A DNA stretch of 64,000 nucleotides. It comes from Pinus tabuliformis (Eukaryota > Streptophyta > Pinopsida > Pinales > Pinaceae). The position numbers and the translations under genes are program-made. Of this stretch, positions 12,131 through 24,529 are shown piece by piece (the stretch's first letter is position 1; each line of letters begins with the position of its first letter). The stretch is taken from assembly GCA_031772625.1 (NCBI GenBank), contig CM062812.1, positions 728,040,300 to 728,104,299 of the forward strand, written 5' to 3'. The notes beneath the pieces were generated by a model. It made no database searches. It saw only the letters and a list, made by a program, of their open reading frames with translations, and was not told the DNA's origin.

Positions 12131-12149
12131 CTCCCCGACAATGGCACCA
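12131..12149 (-). other. Primer binding site, tRNA-Asp type
   Basis: The minus strand reads TGGTGCCATTGTCGGGGA. The form complementary to the plant tRNA-Asp 3' end, common in Tat/Athila-like gypsy elements, is TGGCGCCGTTGCCGGGGA. The three mismatches are all C-to-T or G-to-A at CpG sites. It begins 5 bases inside the 5' LTR. Confidence 0.8.
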
Positions 12150-12154
12150 AAAAG

Positions 12155-14592
12155 TGATGAGCCTAGGTATTGCAATAAGAATGTTGTAACTCCTAGGGCT
12201 ACCAACATTACTTATCAACCCAGGGTTCATATAAACTTGGAGGTGACTGTGCTATATACACAAGTAGAAGTGAAGATACTCGTTGTTGTCACTACTCATC
12301 TGGAAAGAGACCCCAGGGGTTCCAAACCAGACTTATATAGGGTCAGAAGAAGCTTCACTTTGATGGAAGGAGAGAAAACCTAGTATAGGGGAGACCTATT
12401 CTACTGCAAAATGAAGAAAACAACATGCAAGCCTAACTCACACCAAACCCTAGCTAACCAATTACACAACTATGCTAAGAAGAACCATAAATTAACACTA
12501 ACCTACTGCTGCTATCCAAGTTGCAGAAGCAAAAAGCATCAAAAATAGGCTAAGGGTTGAACAATGGAAACTAGGCTAGGTCTAAGTGGAAGAACGATCG
12601 GAAATCAAGATGGTGGGTAGAGGACATGAAGGAGAAACATCACATGAGGACCACTAGATCACGCGGGTGAAAGGTAGGTGAACGGACGAGATCAGATTGC
12701 AAGAGGGTACGTAGGCAGATGGGCAACATCATCAACTAATAGGGTGGATGACTGAGATTATATTGTGGAGGAAATTGGGAGATGGACCGTGGAGATCGGC
12801 CAAGCCAGTTGGTGATCGGGTGAAGCGATAACTGTCAGATCAGAGGACAGATCGACGACAGAGATGGAAGCGGGCAAAAGAAAACGTGCAAAAATGACAA
12901 GTGGGTTTGGAGGTCAGTAAGTGGGATCTCGCGTGCCCTCTAATTTGTAAATGGTTTTCCATAAATTTTTGTGATTAGCCTCCCCAGCCAACACGTAGAA
13001 GGGGAAACTGCCCATGTCATGTGTCGTCAACCCGATAACGATCGGAAGGAAATCCACGCGATATGGCGTGAGGGCCGTAAGATTTGGTAAGGCAGATCTA
13101 TGGTGGAGATGTGACCGAGCAGGTTGGTGAGCGGGTGTGCAACAACCGTTAGATCTGAAAAGGCAGATTGACGGTGGAGATTTAAAAAGTGGAAAGTCAA
13201 TCATGAAAAGGAATTTGGGCGGTGATTGGAAGTTAAAAACCATTTGAACGTGAATTACCATATCTCGCTGAGTGTTTCAGGCTAAAGGAGAATGACATTA
13301 GGAGAGACCTGGGAAAGAGGGTGGAGGTCTACATGACAGTAAGGGAGAGTGAAGCGGTGGATAATCATGAGAGGAACAGAGTGACAACGCAATGAACTCA
13401 GTGATTATGTTTAAATGTCAAACCCTATGAAAACCAAAACCTTGTTTTTTGGGGTTGCTGTAGGCATTCTTCCTCCCGTCATGGCCCCAGAGGGAAGAGG
13501 CAAGGCCGAGACACTTGTGAGAAACCTTTTGGATCTTTTCTTTTCCAACCTACTGATTAAATGAAAGCATGAATGGAACAAACTAAAAAACAACTACTCT
13601 ACTCTGCACCACTGTAATGAAACTACAACTATTCAAGAAAATGAACATAAAACAGGAAACTACTTAAGTACATGAATAGGAAAGCCATAAATCTGTGTTG
13701 AACCACTGTAATGAAAATGCATCTATTGAACCAAATTTACAATCAAACCATGCATCTATGCTACTGCTGCAATGGAAATGAACTACTTAAGTAAATCAAC
13801 AGAAAACATGAATCTATATTGCTGCTGTAATGAGAATGCATCTGATTAAGCAAATGAACATAAAGCGGGAATCTATGCTAGAATACAATACAAGAAAAGA
13901 GGAGCTTTGGCTGCTAGGGTTGGGCCCTAACCCAGGAGCTTTAGCACTCTAAGTTAACTCAATGATAGCTCAAATCGAGACTCATCTTCATTATAAAAGA
14001 ACAATGTGTTGCATCAAATTGTTACAAGTCTGCACTTCACTATTGGCGACTAACTAGTTGACTAATGATTGGCTAACTAGCTAAAACAAACGAGGTCGTA
14101 AGCCTCTTTATTTATACATCTGAAGTCTCAACGACTTCCCTCAAAATTAGGAAGGTACAACTCCCAAATTAATGGTAACTTGTCCTTTCACTTTCACTAG
14201 GTTGGCTACCTTCTAGTAGGGAGGTTGCTTGTACTTCCACTTTCTTTGTTGTCTTTTAGTACTCCTAATTTGGCTATGTGTACTTTTAGCTGATGGGGGG
14301 ATATTCAAATGGATGAGCAGTAAATGAGGAGGATTTACCTCTTGTAATTCCTCTCCCTTGTCCCATCTGAGTTTTTACCAAGGTCTTTTACCATAGTTCC
14401 TTGCTTTTACCTTTTATCCTTGCATTTCCTTCGCTTTTATCCTTTATTCATGCATTAAGTGCACATTAGACCACAAAGAAAAATATAATCAAAAGTATGC
14501 AATAAGTTTTGAGAATAGTTGGTTTAACTAAGCTAGGAGGTTAATTAAGGCCAATTAAGGCCCATATAATTACCCAATGATGAGACTCATAA
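12155..14592 (-). repeat. 5' LTR of the gag-only gypsy-like element
   Basis: It matches 5671-8169 end to end, sits next to the primer site, and is followed by the target duplication GTAAT at 14593-14597. Length is 2438 bp against 2499 bp for its partner. Confidence 0.9.
14106..14116 (-). promoter_or_regulatory. TATA box in the 5' LTR
   Basis: The minus strand reads TATAAATAAAG about 480 bp into the LTR, in the same place as TATAAATAGAG in the 3' LTR. It is the likely promoter of the element. Confidence 0.6.
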
Positions 14593-14597
14593 GTAAT

Positions 14598-15108
14598 TAA
14601 GGCATGCAAACCTTTAAAGTGGAACGTTGCGAAGGAAGAATATGCTATGAATAAACTATAAGACAAACTATCAGGAATATAACATGGTGATTGATTCCTT
14701 AAGGTAAGAACGAATTAGCTCAGTAGGAACTGTTGAAGACGATTCACGGTTGAGTGGAACATGCTCTATTCCTAAATATTCCCCAAGCATTTAATTGTGG
14801 TTATTTGTATTTTTGTATATATTGTATATGTTGATTATGGGATAGGTAATGTGGTTATAGTGATAATTTTATATTGAATGTTAAATTTAAGAATCAATTG
14901 TATATTAAACAAGTTTGCATGCATGAATCAATTATGTTGTAGGCAAATAATTATATTAGATATATGATTACTTTCTTTGTTTATGATATATCTCAAAAGT
15001 AGTTATATTTTATTCTAATGATGAGATAGATTTAATATAAAAGAAGAAACTTGTATGTTGGATAAAATTATTCTTCCCTGTGTGGATTAAATCTATTATC
15101 TATATATC

Positions 15109-15169
<61 letters not shown>

Positions 15170-16269
15170 TTATGTAATTTGCATGTATATTTTTTGTTTA
15201 CTGAGATATAGAAGTAAGAGTGATATATTGTACTATCACGCTTTAAGAGATTGCAAACTAGTAGTTATAGTATACAATATAGCAAAAATTAACTAAGTAC
15301 TCTTATTAGAATTACATGCAAATAGTTATTTTTATTTTTACAAAAGTTTATTCGTGTTGGCTATCAAAGTATATCTTTAAATTTCATTAGGGATAGAATG
15401 CTATGTTGGTAGAGGCTTATCTAAAGAAGATTATGGTAATCATACCTAGCATTTTCTCGTAAGCTAATGAATCTTTAGATAAGGAAACATAGAATATCTG
15501 AAGTATTCCTATGGACTAAATAATGTATTCATTATGTTTGTGAGTTTAGCAAAATGGATGGGTTCCTAATATAAGTGCTTATACTTACCAATTTAAAGCA
15601 ATAGTAACTCTCAGAGTTCTTATAAAGCACAATATAAGTACACTCTAACCAATATCTTGGGAATTCGAAAAGAAAAGAAGTTTGGTAAGAACAATGAGCC
15701 GATTACTTTATGTAGGAATTTTAGTATTCCTTAATAAATGTCATTAAGTATTTTAAATATAGAAAAGGAATAAAATGGTGCAAGAATTCAGGACCGGGTC
15801 CTTTATTCTATTATAAAAGAGTTAATAAGTAACCTTATAAAAAATAATTGTATAGTGATTCAGAGATTCAACACGAAAGTATATTACAATAAGCAGTAAT
15901 ATACTAAACTAGATAGTACATGAACACTATACTAGAATAGTCGTAGCGCTAATTCAAATCAATAAAATAGAAAAAACAACCTGTGATTATAGTAAAATAA
16001 GAAACTCAGGAAAATTATTGTAGCACAAAATTCAATGGAAGAGAAATGTATATAACCTATGAGATAAATATATATGTATAGCTTTTTCATGGTAGCAAGA
16101 GAAATCAAAATTTTCCATAGTAACTATACATTCTAGATCTATCACAAGTGCGGATTCTATACTCAAACTAAAGGAGAATAACACTAAAGAAATAAATAAA
16201 AAAATATATTTATATATAGGAGAAAACAAATAGCGAGAATACAGACAAACTTTTGTAGTTGTTAAGGCC
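14598..16269. other. AT-rich region without genes
   Basis: It lies between two complete elements and contains no coding sequence that I can support. It holds a microsatellite at 15101-15162. Confidence 0.5.
15101..15162. repeat. Compound (TA)n(GA)n microsatellite
   Basis: About 30 bases of TA repeats with early interruptions pass directly into about 30 bases of uninterrupted GA repeats. Confidence 0.9.
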
Positions 16270-16274
16270 CAAGG

Positions 16275-16890
16275 TGATATGAATTTAAACAGTAATGTAA
16301 AAAATTACAAATATAACCATAAATACAAAGATGTAGTGGAAATAACAATTCATTTCATTAATATCAAATATTGAAATATTCTTACAAACATAATGGAAAT
16401 AAGACTAACTCGGGCGATGGTAGCTTATTCTGAGAAGAGATGTGGCAACTACATGCCTGTGAACTGTGTTACAAAGAGGATCAAAGGAATATTTATTATT
16501 CAGAAACAATGGAAAACTCTAAACATCTAGAAACCTAATCCTAGGAGATGAAGCGCTAAATTGTGTGCCTCGTTTGGATAAATTGGTACAACTTCTTGGG
16601 GTCATAACTTTGACATATGATGTTCGTTTCATGTGCAAAATACCTCGTTAGAAATATTTATCCTAGGACTACAACTTTCGAGTAGCCAACATAGGATTAT
16701 GACCAATGATGGTTCTAGTTTTCCCAAAAAATGTTGTTTAGGGCCTCCAAAAGGCTCCAGAAGTTTAGGACACAAAAAACTACCAAAAATAGTAACTTGT
16801 GCTACAAATAAGGAAACTGAAAAACTGAAAGAGATAGTGGTGGTGGTCCAAGTGGAACAGGTAGGTGGCCACCAACATCCACCTGGATCA
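16275..16890 (-). repeat. 3' LTR of the 16.3-22.1 kb gypsy element
   Basis: It runs from TGATATGAATTTAAAC to CCACCTGGATCA and matches 21511-22131 with scattered substitutions. TG...CA ends are present. Confidence 0.9.
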
Positions 16891-16904
16891 GTCCTCCACC
16901 CTTA
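16891..16904 (-). other. Polypurine tract
   Basis: The minus strand reads AAGGGTGGAGGAC immediately before the 3' LTR. Confidence 0.6.
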
Positions 16905-18250
16905 TAAAGCAATGGTCCCCATTTCATTGAGCGCCTCTATGAGATGCGGAAACTTCTACTGAACTTAGTCACTGGTGAGCCACTTTACTTGCTGCAAGAG
17001 TTTGTCACCTTTAACAACCTGATATAGTTAGATCTTCTGTTGGCAAGTGTTATTGACTTGTGTGTCCATAATTCAATTAGTTGTGGCCTATTCCATGCAG
17101 TTTGGGTTCAACTCTATTTGTGTGAGTATTTCTGCAATGTCTGAGGTGTCCAATAATGGTGGGAAGTATGCTCAAATGCGATCCACATTAAACATTGGGT
17201 GCATGCCAAGGAATTGGGGAATGATGAGCTCAAAATAATTGTCTCCCACAACCTTGGTAATTGTGTAAGGACCATATTGGAGTGGTCTGAGCTTCTGATG
17301 GGGTCTGGTAAGGCGTTCTTTCTGCAAATGCAACCAAACTTTATCGCTCACCTGGAACTTGTGTGGCACCTGATGTTGATGATGTCACTACTTGTACTTG
17401 GAATTTGACTTCCCCAGAATGTCATTAACCTATTGGTGACTGTGTTGGATGTGTTCAATAAATATAGCCACTTTATCAACCTCAGACAATACATGTGTGG
17501 AATATTTCTATGTAGTTACATGTGGCATGACAACATCAATCAGACACAATGGTTGAAATCCTAGACCCACTTGGAAGGGACTACGACCATTCGAGCTATG
17601 GAGAGATCTATTATAGTTGTGTTGCACATATGGAATAATCTCACCCCGGGTTCGAGGATGCTTGGATTTGTACATGAGGAGTGCACTATCATCCTATTAA
17701 TGACCTCCGTTTAACCATCAGTATGGGATGGAAGGAATTTGACTTGGTGAGCTTGGTGTCCAATAGTGTCGAGAGGCTTGACCAGAATGTGCTAAGGAAA
17801 TTGCTATCCCGATCTCATATAATTGTCTGTGGGATCCCAAAATGTACCCATACTCGTTCAAAGAAGAGTTTGGCAATGTCCTCAGCGGTGATACTCTTCT
17901 TGTAGGCAACTAATATAGCCATCTTTGAAAATATGTCCATGACCATAAATACATAGTCATTACCATGTTTGGTAGAAGGGAGGCCCAACATATAGTCCAT
18001 GGAGATGGATTCCCACAGTTGGCTGGGATTAGGCAAAGGAGTGTACAAGCCTTGCTTCTTGATGGATGGCTAGACGATGTCACAGGTAGTGCAAGATTTA
18101 ATATATTTCCCAAGATCTAGTCAAAGTTTAGGCTAATAGAAGTAATTTTGTAGTACGACCATAATTTTCTCCACCCCAAAGTGTAGTGTGACTCGACTGT
18201 AGTGCGCCTCCCAAATTAGTTTGGCATGCTCCCAAGAAGGAACACAAATG
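16905..18250 (-). pseudogene. Integrase and C-terminal tail of the gypsy element
   Basis: The integrase would insert the cDNA copy. On the minus strand, zinc-binding remnants (SCTTCDIV near 18080) precede the core WESISMDYMLGLP at about 17960-18000, which carries the first catalytic Asp. The second is in DRDSNFLSTFW near 17800, just after an in-frame stop. The C-terminal part at 17172-17369 has VSDKVWLHLQKERL and FLGMHPMFNVDRI. The tail to about 16910 reads FPPLLDTSEIAEIL, LNPNCMEQATT and KFPHLIEALNEMG and looks like the chromodomain-side extension of such elements, with several stops. Confidence 0.75.
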
Positions 18251-18276
18251 TGGCCCATGTAGCAGAATAATGCGTC

Positions 18277-18860
18277 CTAGAGGTGGAAATCAAGAACTTG
18301 CTTCTCATCTACTAGCATCTGATATATGGAGGTAAAATCTGGATCGTTTTTGTACACTTGTTGCCAGCTAAAGGTCTCGTGACGACAAGAGTTGAGAACA
18401 GTATCCAGTTTTGCAATTGGGGGCCAACTGATGCAGTGTGCAACATGTTTGGTGCTGTAGTTTTTGTATTTAATTTTCAAGTGGAATTGTTGTACATATG
18501 TAGACCACTTCTTATGGAGATCCTTCAGCAAATTACCATATGTCTGTATAAACTGAAGAGGTCGGTGATCATTGTGGATGATCATCTCCTTCCCTAGAAT
18601 GAAGTGCTTCCATTGCTAGCAAGCCTGTATGATGGGATACATTTCTTTATCATAGGTGGGGTACTTCTGAATTTTACTGGAAAGTGTCTCACTATGATAG
18701 GCCACTGGATGTTTGTGCTAGGTGAGGAATACAACAATAGCATAGTCCTAGGCATTTGTCTAGATTTTAAATGTTTGTTTGAGGTATAACAGTGTGAGTA
18801 ACGGTGGAGAGCAAAGGAAATGCTTCAAGTCAATGAACGCCTTCTCTTGGGACTCGGATC
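18277..18860 (-). pseudogene. RNase H domain of the gypsy element
   Basis: The minus strand gives YPIIQACQQWKHFILG, then IIHNDHRPLQFIQT and KWSTYVQQFHLKIKYK, the usual C-terminal half of the gypsy RNase H, which degrades the RNA of the RNA-DNA hybrid. The expected TDHKPL reads NDHRPL and the final VADALSR reads VAHCISW, so catalytic residues are lost. Confidence 0.75.
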
Positions 18861-19143
18861 AGGAAAACATCACTTATGTCCCACCCTTAGTAATATGAAT
18901 CAAAGGCCAAGTGATATGGGAGAATCCCAACATGAACCTCTGATAACAATTTGCAAGGCCCAAAAAAATTGCGAAGCTTCATTAGAGTGGTTGGCGCTAG
19001 CCAATCTTGAATGACTTGGATTTTGGTAAGGTCCACTTGCCACACTCATCGATGATGTGCCCCGAGTATTGGACCTGACTCATGCCAAATATGCATTTAT
19101 CCAAGTTGGCACATAGGTTGTGCAACCAAAGGGTTTGAAGGAC

Positions 19144-19760
19144 CTACAAAATGTGTTGCAAGTGTTCTTCCCAACTCTCGATGAAGATGAGGATGTCTTT
19201 TAGATAAACCACCATGAATGTGTTGGTGAAGGGCCACAAGATGTCATCCATTAGCCTCATAGAAGTAGTGGGGTCATTTATCAGCCTGGAGGGCATACCC
19301 AACCATTCAAAAAGGCCTTCCTTGGATTTAAAGGAAATCTTCCATACATCTGTGGGATTTATTAGAACCTTGTGATAACCAGACTTTAGATTGATCTTGC
19401 TAAAATACTTGTCCCCTTTAGGTAGGTCTAGCACATCATCAATCTGTGAGATTGGATACCTATTCCTAACAGTGATTTTATTTAATGCCCGAGAAGAAAT
19501 GTAGAGACTCTAGGTTCTATCCTTCTTCTGTACTAGTACAATCAGATTCCCACAAGGCAAGGAACTTGGTCAGATGTTCCCTTTTTGCAGGAACTCCTTG
19601 ATTTTCCACTTGATATCTTCATTCTCTAGAATGTAGTGACAATATATTGGCCTATTCAGCATAGTTGCACCGAGAGTTATATCAATTGAATGCTTGACCT
19701 GACAATGCAAGGGTACCCCTGTGGGTGAGGAGATGTCCTTGTATTCTTCCACAACCACAT
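19144..19760 (-). pseudogene. Reverse transcriptase of the gypsy element
   Basis: The linker segment (VVEEYKDISSPTG, 19758 downward) leads to VQKKDRT, NRYPISQIDDVLDLPKGDKY, FSKINLKSGYHKVLI and the active-site region near 19200, where FMVVYLKDILIF replaces the expected YLDDILIF. The loss of one catalytic Asp alone would abolish activity. Stops interrupt the frame near 19560 and 19510. Confidence 0.85.
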
Positions 19761-20149
19761 CGACCTACTTCTGCTACTTGGAGGAACCCCTTCTGGGGGT
19801 CATTAATGTGGCTACAACCTTCCCCTTACTTTGAGAAAGAATAAAAAAGAAAACGAATTTCCCTGTTTGGGAGATGACCTTAGTGCATTGATTAGCAGAT
19901 ATTAAAGAGATGGCAATAGGTGGGGCCACCTCCGACATCTTTTATAACTTAGCACTCAAATAAATAATAATAGAGTGAAGTCTAAACTCATATACAACAT
20001 GTTGCTTCCATAAGTATGGTTTTCTTAATAATACATCACAAACTTCAAGAGGAGTAACATCACACAGTACCTCATCCTTGAAGGGCTTGATGTTGTAGGG
20101 AAGGTGGAATTGCTAGCTGATGCGGAGCTCTTGTCCTTCATCAATCCAC

Positions 20150-20270
20150 CTGATGGTGTATGACTGCAAATGTGCTATAGTCGGTAGGCCCAACCACTTC
20201 ATGACCTCGACTGAAATGAGGTTCTTTTGGCTCCCACTATCGACAATGAACTACAACGGAGAACCCTTCA
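20150..20270 (-). pseudogene. Aspartic protease of the gypsy element
   Basis: The minus strand reads FIVDSGSQKNLISVEVMKWL, which holds the D-S-G active-site triplet of retroviral-type proteases that mature the Gag-Pol polyprotein. The catalytic triplet is intact; surrounding stops break the frame. Confidence 0.7.
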
Positions 20271-20479
20271 CTCACATCTATGAGTGGAATAGGTGCTCCC
20301 CCTCTTCTGGATCTTCAGGATCAATCTTTGAAATGTTGGTGGTCACCACCATGGAATTGGGCTCCCCATCAATGATTTGCTTCCCTTTATCATTTCCCTT
20401 GTTAGGTTCTTACTTAGAGTCGGAACATGCTTCAGACTCAGAAGACTTCAACTCGGCCACCAGTGACTACTTCGCCCGA

Positions 20480-21379
20480 CACTCACTTGTGTTATGAGTG
20501 GAGCTCTTATGGAACTCACACCACTTTCACATGCCCTTCATTATCTTTGTCATGTTTTTCTTTTCTTGCGGCTTCAACAGGTTATCCTGGGTCACCCCAC
20601 CTTGACTTTTCCATTTTATTTATGGTTTCAGTGTGCCTTTCCCTTGCTTGAGATTCGTAGATCCAAAGTCTCATTTTTTTGGTTTAACCTTCTTGTCAAT
20701 CTTGATAGTGTATTAATATGTCGTGTTGAGCGAGGAGATTCAGAGGAACTCCATCTCATCCTCAATGCACCTGTGTAGGCAGTCACGGTACTTGAATACC
20801 AAGTGTCTGTCATAATCCTTCATAACCAAGTTCATGTGAAGTGTATGAAAAAATTGGTAACTTCGTCACATCTTGGTCCCTTCCCTGTCACAATGTGGTC
20901 TACTTTATGAATTTATCCTCATAGCTCCCAACAGGGTAGTACTTCTCCTTGATGGCATCACAGAACAAATCCAAAGTGGGTGAGACCGAAAATAGTGAGG
21001 GCATAATTTCATCCTTATGCTCGTAGTAGCTTTTCCACCAGTGCTTAATGTGGGGGGCGACTTCGAGAAGAGAAACATTAATCCTTTCCCAGCTGGAAAA
21101 ATCATGAACAAAAATATATCCTTCTAGCATATTTAACCATTTATCTATGGCATCCACATCTATCTGACCCTCAAATATGGGAATGTCAAAGTTGACTTGT
21201 ACCTTAAAGGGTGTAGTACTTCTAGAGTAGCTGTTGGAAGTAGATGTGTCACCCCTGTGAAGCTGCTAAAGGATTTGGGAAAAGTTGTCCATAATTGCAT
21301 TCCTTTGTTGCTCAATGGATTCTTCAAGAAATATCTTGATAGTCTCTCTTGCCCCCTCACCTTTGTTTTCTTCCTTCAT
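20480..21379 (-). pseudogene. gag of the gypsy element
   Basis: The frame starts at 21379 (MKEENKGEGARETIKIF) and has one stop near 21260. It then gives the capsid-like segment IDKWLNMLEGYIFVHDFSSW and KHWWKSYY (20900-21157). A degenerate zinc-binding remnant, CEFHKSSTHNTSEC, lies near 20470-20530. Gag would form the particle and bind RNA. Confidence 0.7.
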
Positions 21380-21495
21380 GGGAGGTTTTCATGATTTGTG
21401 AGGCTGGTCTTGCAAAGGTTCGACTAGTTCAAGCCCTAACTCCTTATATCCTGACCTCGTTAGTGACATGGAAAGAAAAACAAAGAAAGAGAAGA

Positions 21496-21509
21496 CTGCT
21501 TTGATACCA
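21496..21509 (-). other. Primer binding site, initiator tRNA-Met type
   Basis: The minus strand reads TGGTATCAAAGCAG one base inside the 5' LTR, against TGGTATCAGAGC expected for initiator tRNA-Met. Confidence 0.85.
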
Positions 21510-21510
21510 C

Positions 21511-22131
21511 TGGTCTGAATTAAAACGTGAACACAACAAATTACATATATATCCATAAACATAAATATGCAGTGGAAATAATACTTCATTTCATTAATAT
21601 CAAATTCTGGAATATGCTTACAAACATAATGGAAATAAGACTAGCTCGGGCAATGGTAGCTTATCTAAGAGAAGAGATGTGGAGGCTACATGCCTCTAAA
21701 CTGTGTTACAATGAGGCTCAAAGGCCTATTTATTATTTAGAAACAATGGAAAACCCTAAACATCCAAAAACCTAGCCCTACGAGATGAAGCAAAAATCTA
21801 TGGGCCTCATTTGGGTAAATTGGTACATCAACTTCCCGGGGTCGTAACTTTGGCATGCAATATTTGTTTGGCATGCACAATACCTCATTAGAAATATCTA
21901 TCCAAGTCATACAACTTTTGAGTGGCCATCTTTACGCTAAAATCAATGTTGGCCCCAGGTTTCCCAAAAAAACATCATTTAGGACCTCGAAACGACTCCA
22001 GAAGTTCAGGTCCCGAAAAACTACCAAAAATAGTAAATTGTGCTACAAGTAAGGAAATTGAAAAACTGAAAGAGATAGTGATGGGGGTCCAATTGGAATA
22101 GGTAGGTAGCCCCCAACATCCTCCTAGATCA
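21511..22131 (-). repeat. 5' LTR of the 16.3-22.1 kb gypsy element
   Basis: It pairs with 16275-16890, starts TGGTCTGAATTAAAAC, ends CTCCTAGATCA, and is followed by the CAAGG duplication. Confidence 0.9.
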
Positions 22132-22136
22132 CAAGG

Positions 22137-24293
22137 CCAAAGTTCTAGTTTAAACCATGTAGTGTTTGAAGAAAATAAAAAAGAAATAAATAACCCTGAA
22201 TAGGTTTACAACTAGTAAAATCTATTCATATTTTGTATGCCATGTCAACTTCAAACAAATTCAATTATTGTAATGGGAGCCAACATGTAGAATAGGAAGT
22301 CAAAAAATTAACTCGAACACATGTGGGATTCTTTGGGTCGTAATGGTCCAATAGATTGTGGTGCTTGAATGACATATCAGGAGTAAAGAATGTAGAGACG
22401 AGGGTTAGAACCCTTGGAATATAATTATACAAATTTAGAAATCTAAGTAAGTTGAATAAAAAAAATTAAGGGAACAAAGGTACACACACACACACATGTA
22501 CACCTAAGAATGAAATGGAAGCTCATCCTTTTAAGAGCTATGAGTTCTAAAGGATATGCAAGTTAATACTAGATGGAAGTAAAATCTTAATATAAACAAA
22601 ATCATCATGACCAAAAATGAACTGAGACAGATATTTATAAAAAAATTATCGACACCGTTAACATTGAAAGAAATGACTGTAAAAATAAATTTGTAATATT
22701 TAAGGTTACGTTGGGAAAAATCATTACCACTACAAATGAAATCTCATATAATCACCCCCTCTCACTCCTGTATGACTATAATTCGATGACTAAGTCGACA
22801 ATATCTATGTGCATAATATACTGAGGTACCCCACTCAAAATAGAGGGCTTTGCCACACAAGATAGAAAGGGAAAAAGAAAATAACCCTGTAACTTTGCTT
22901 AGTCACAGAACCCTAGTTGTATTTTCTCCTTCACTATAACAAAAAAAGAGGGTTAAGAAAAGATGAGACCAATAGGGTAAATTACTACCGTACACAAAAA
23001 AAAATCCCAACAAAAGGAAGGAATTACCTCATTCTGTTAGGCTTAGCATTGAAACCCTCATAATCAAGTTGAGACACAGCTTAGAAAAGAACTAAGATAG
23101 GAAATTATATGGAATACTTGTGAAGAAGACAAAAGAATGAGTAAGAAAAATTAGTAAATGTAATGAAGGATACAAGGAAAAAGGAGGAATGACATTAATA
23201 TAACTATACTAATGAAATGAAAAGTAAATACCTCTCCTCCAAGACTGATGGATGAAATTCATGTTTGTAACCATCTCTAAAGCCGATTTCTTCGAGTGTA
23301 AGTGAAAACATATGACCAAGGAAAACCAAGATACTGTTAAAATTTAAAACCTCAAGGAACGATTTCTCGTAGAATAAATCATATCCTTCATTTTTTGTTA
23401 AACCTCCTATAATAAATTTTCATTTCTAATAATTCTAATATGACTTTCCAAAAATAGTAAGTCACATCCCAATTTGGAATTGAATTTCCAAAAATAGAAA
23501 GTCATGTCTAGATAATCAAGTATGATCTTGACATATGGAATCTATTTTAAAATCAAATCAATTATGATTATACAAGTCAAGAATTAATATATTTATCCTG
23601 ACTATTATTATTATTATTATTTATAAAATATTCTAAACTCATTTACCTTTAATGGATTAATAAAAAATGAATTCTCTCATGGAATAAGTAAATTAAATTG
23701 AGAATCTCGTACTTGGAAAACTAAACCTCTCTCTTTGAATAGAATAGTAGCCCCACACTTAAGAGAATGTAACTATCTCTCACTAATTCAATGTATGACA
23801 AAAGTGTAACTCATTCTCATTAAATTCACTTGTAACTCCCTCATTCAATTCGATTTGTAACTCTTGCGATATATTCTCTTGTCTAAGTGGAAAGTTATCT
23901 CTCCATAATTCGAATTGTAACTCCTCAAGGCAAGTGCATCTCTCTCTCTATTCTTGGGATGAGTTACACTTCTCCTGAAGTAACTCCTCCTTCATAGAGT
24001 TGAATTATCGTATTATTAGCTCAAGTCATGAATTCATTTTGTAACTCACCCTTTCTCATTTATTTAATAAAGCTCAAGTGATAGTTGAGAGTAGCATTTT
24101 CATTGTGAAGAAGGAGAGATAGTGTTGAGTGTGTACAAGAGAAGTGTGAGAGAAATTTAAGATTAAGAGAAAGGGAATAGATAGAGCAAGTGCGAAGTAC
24201 TAGAATTGATCAAGAGAAGGAGATATTCAAGAAAATAGAAAGATCACTTTAGCTAGAGGTTGATGAGAAATTGGTGACTTTATTCATTATATT
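22137..24293. other. AT-rich region; right part probably the 5' LTR of the next copia element
   Basis: No gene is supported. From roughly 24060 the sequence takes on LTR character: a purine-rich stretch, then a TTTCCCCTTGTGGTTTTTTCCC segment near 24370 typical of copia LTRs. The left edge of that LTR cannot be placed because no matching 3' LTR was found. Confidence 0.4.
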
Positions 24294-24318
24294 TCTCTCT
24301 CTCTCTCTCTCTCTCTCT
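24294..24318. repeat. (TC)12 microsatellite
   Basis: An uninterrupted TC dinucleotide run inside the probable 5' LTR of the copia element. Confidence 0.85.
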
Positions 24319-24529
24319 GTACTCTACTGAACAATTGAAGAAATCTAATAGAAGAATAATCATTTGGGTTTTCCCCTTGTGGTTTTTTCCCTCATCATTA
24401 GAACTAACTCTCCTCTATCTTGTATTTTTTCTTCATTATATTCATATGATCCTTAATTTTATGTAATATCTACAATTGTTGATATGAAAGATTTTGAAGA
24501 AGAAATGTGCATTTTAAGTAATTCCAATA

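Larger units (their letters stand above)
5671..14592 (-). mobile_element. Non-autonomous gypsy-like LTR retrotransposon with gag only (TR-GAG type)
   Basis: The element is bounded by two similar LTRs (5671-8169 and 12155-14592) and flanked by the 5-bp duplication GTAAT at 5666-5670 and 14593-14597. It is transcribed on the minus strand: the primer site (12131-12149) lies just inside the right LTR and the polypurine tract just inside the left. The LTR ends form a TGRTGAG...CTCATAA inverted repeat, near-perfect except for the last C. The 4-kb interior holds a decayed gag (10084-11568), an unassigned short frame (8589-8988) and simple repeats, but no protease, RT, RNase H or integrase. That arrangement matches the terminal-repeat-with-gag class, which depends on other elements for pol. 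The two LTRs differ at roughly one position in eight over the first 230 bp by eye, so the insertion is old. Confidence 0.88.
16275..22131 (-). mobile_element. Complete but decayed Ty3/gypsy retrotransposon, chromovirus-like
   Basis: Two ~620-bp LTRs (16275-16890, 21511-22131) bound 4.6 kb of decayed coding DNA, and an exact 5-bp duplication, CAAGG, flanks it at 16270-16274 and 22132-22136. On the minus strand the order is primer site, gag, protease, RT, RNase H, integrase, C-terminal tail, polypurine tract. RT before integrase defines Ty3/gypsy. The integrase C-terminus has the PHKFQVSDKVWLHLQKERL and FLGMHPMFNVDRI segments known from chromoviral plant elements, and its tail resembles a decayed chromodomain. 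Many stops and a broken RT active site show that it is inactive. Confidence 0.92.
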
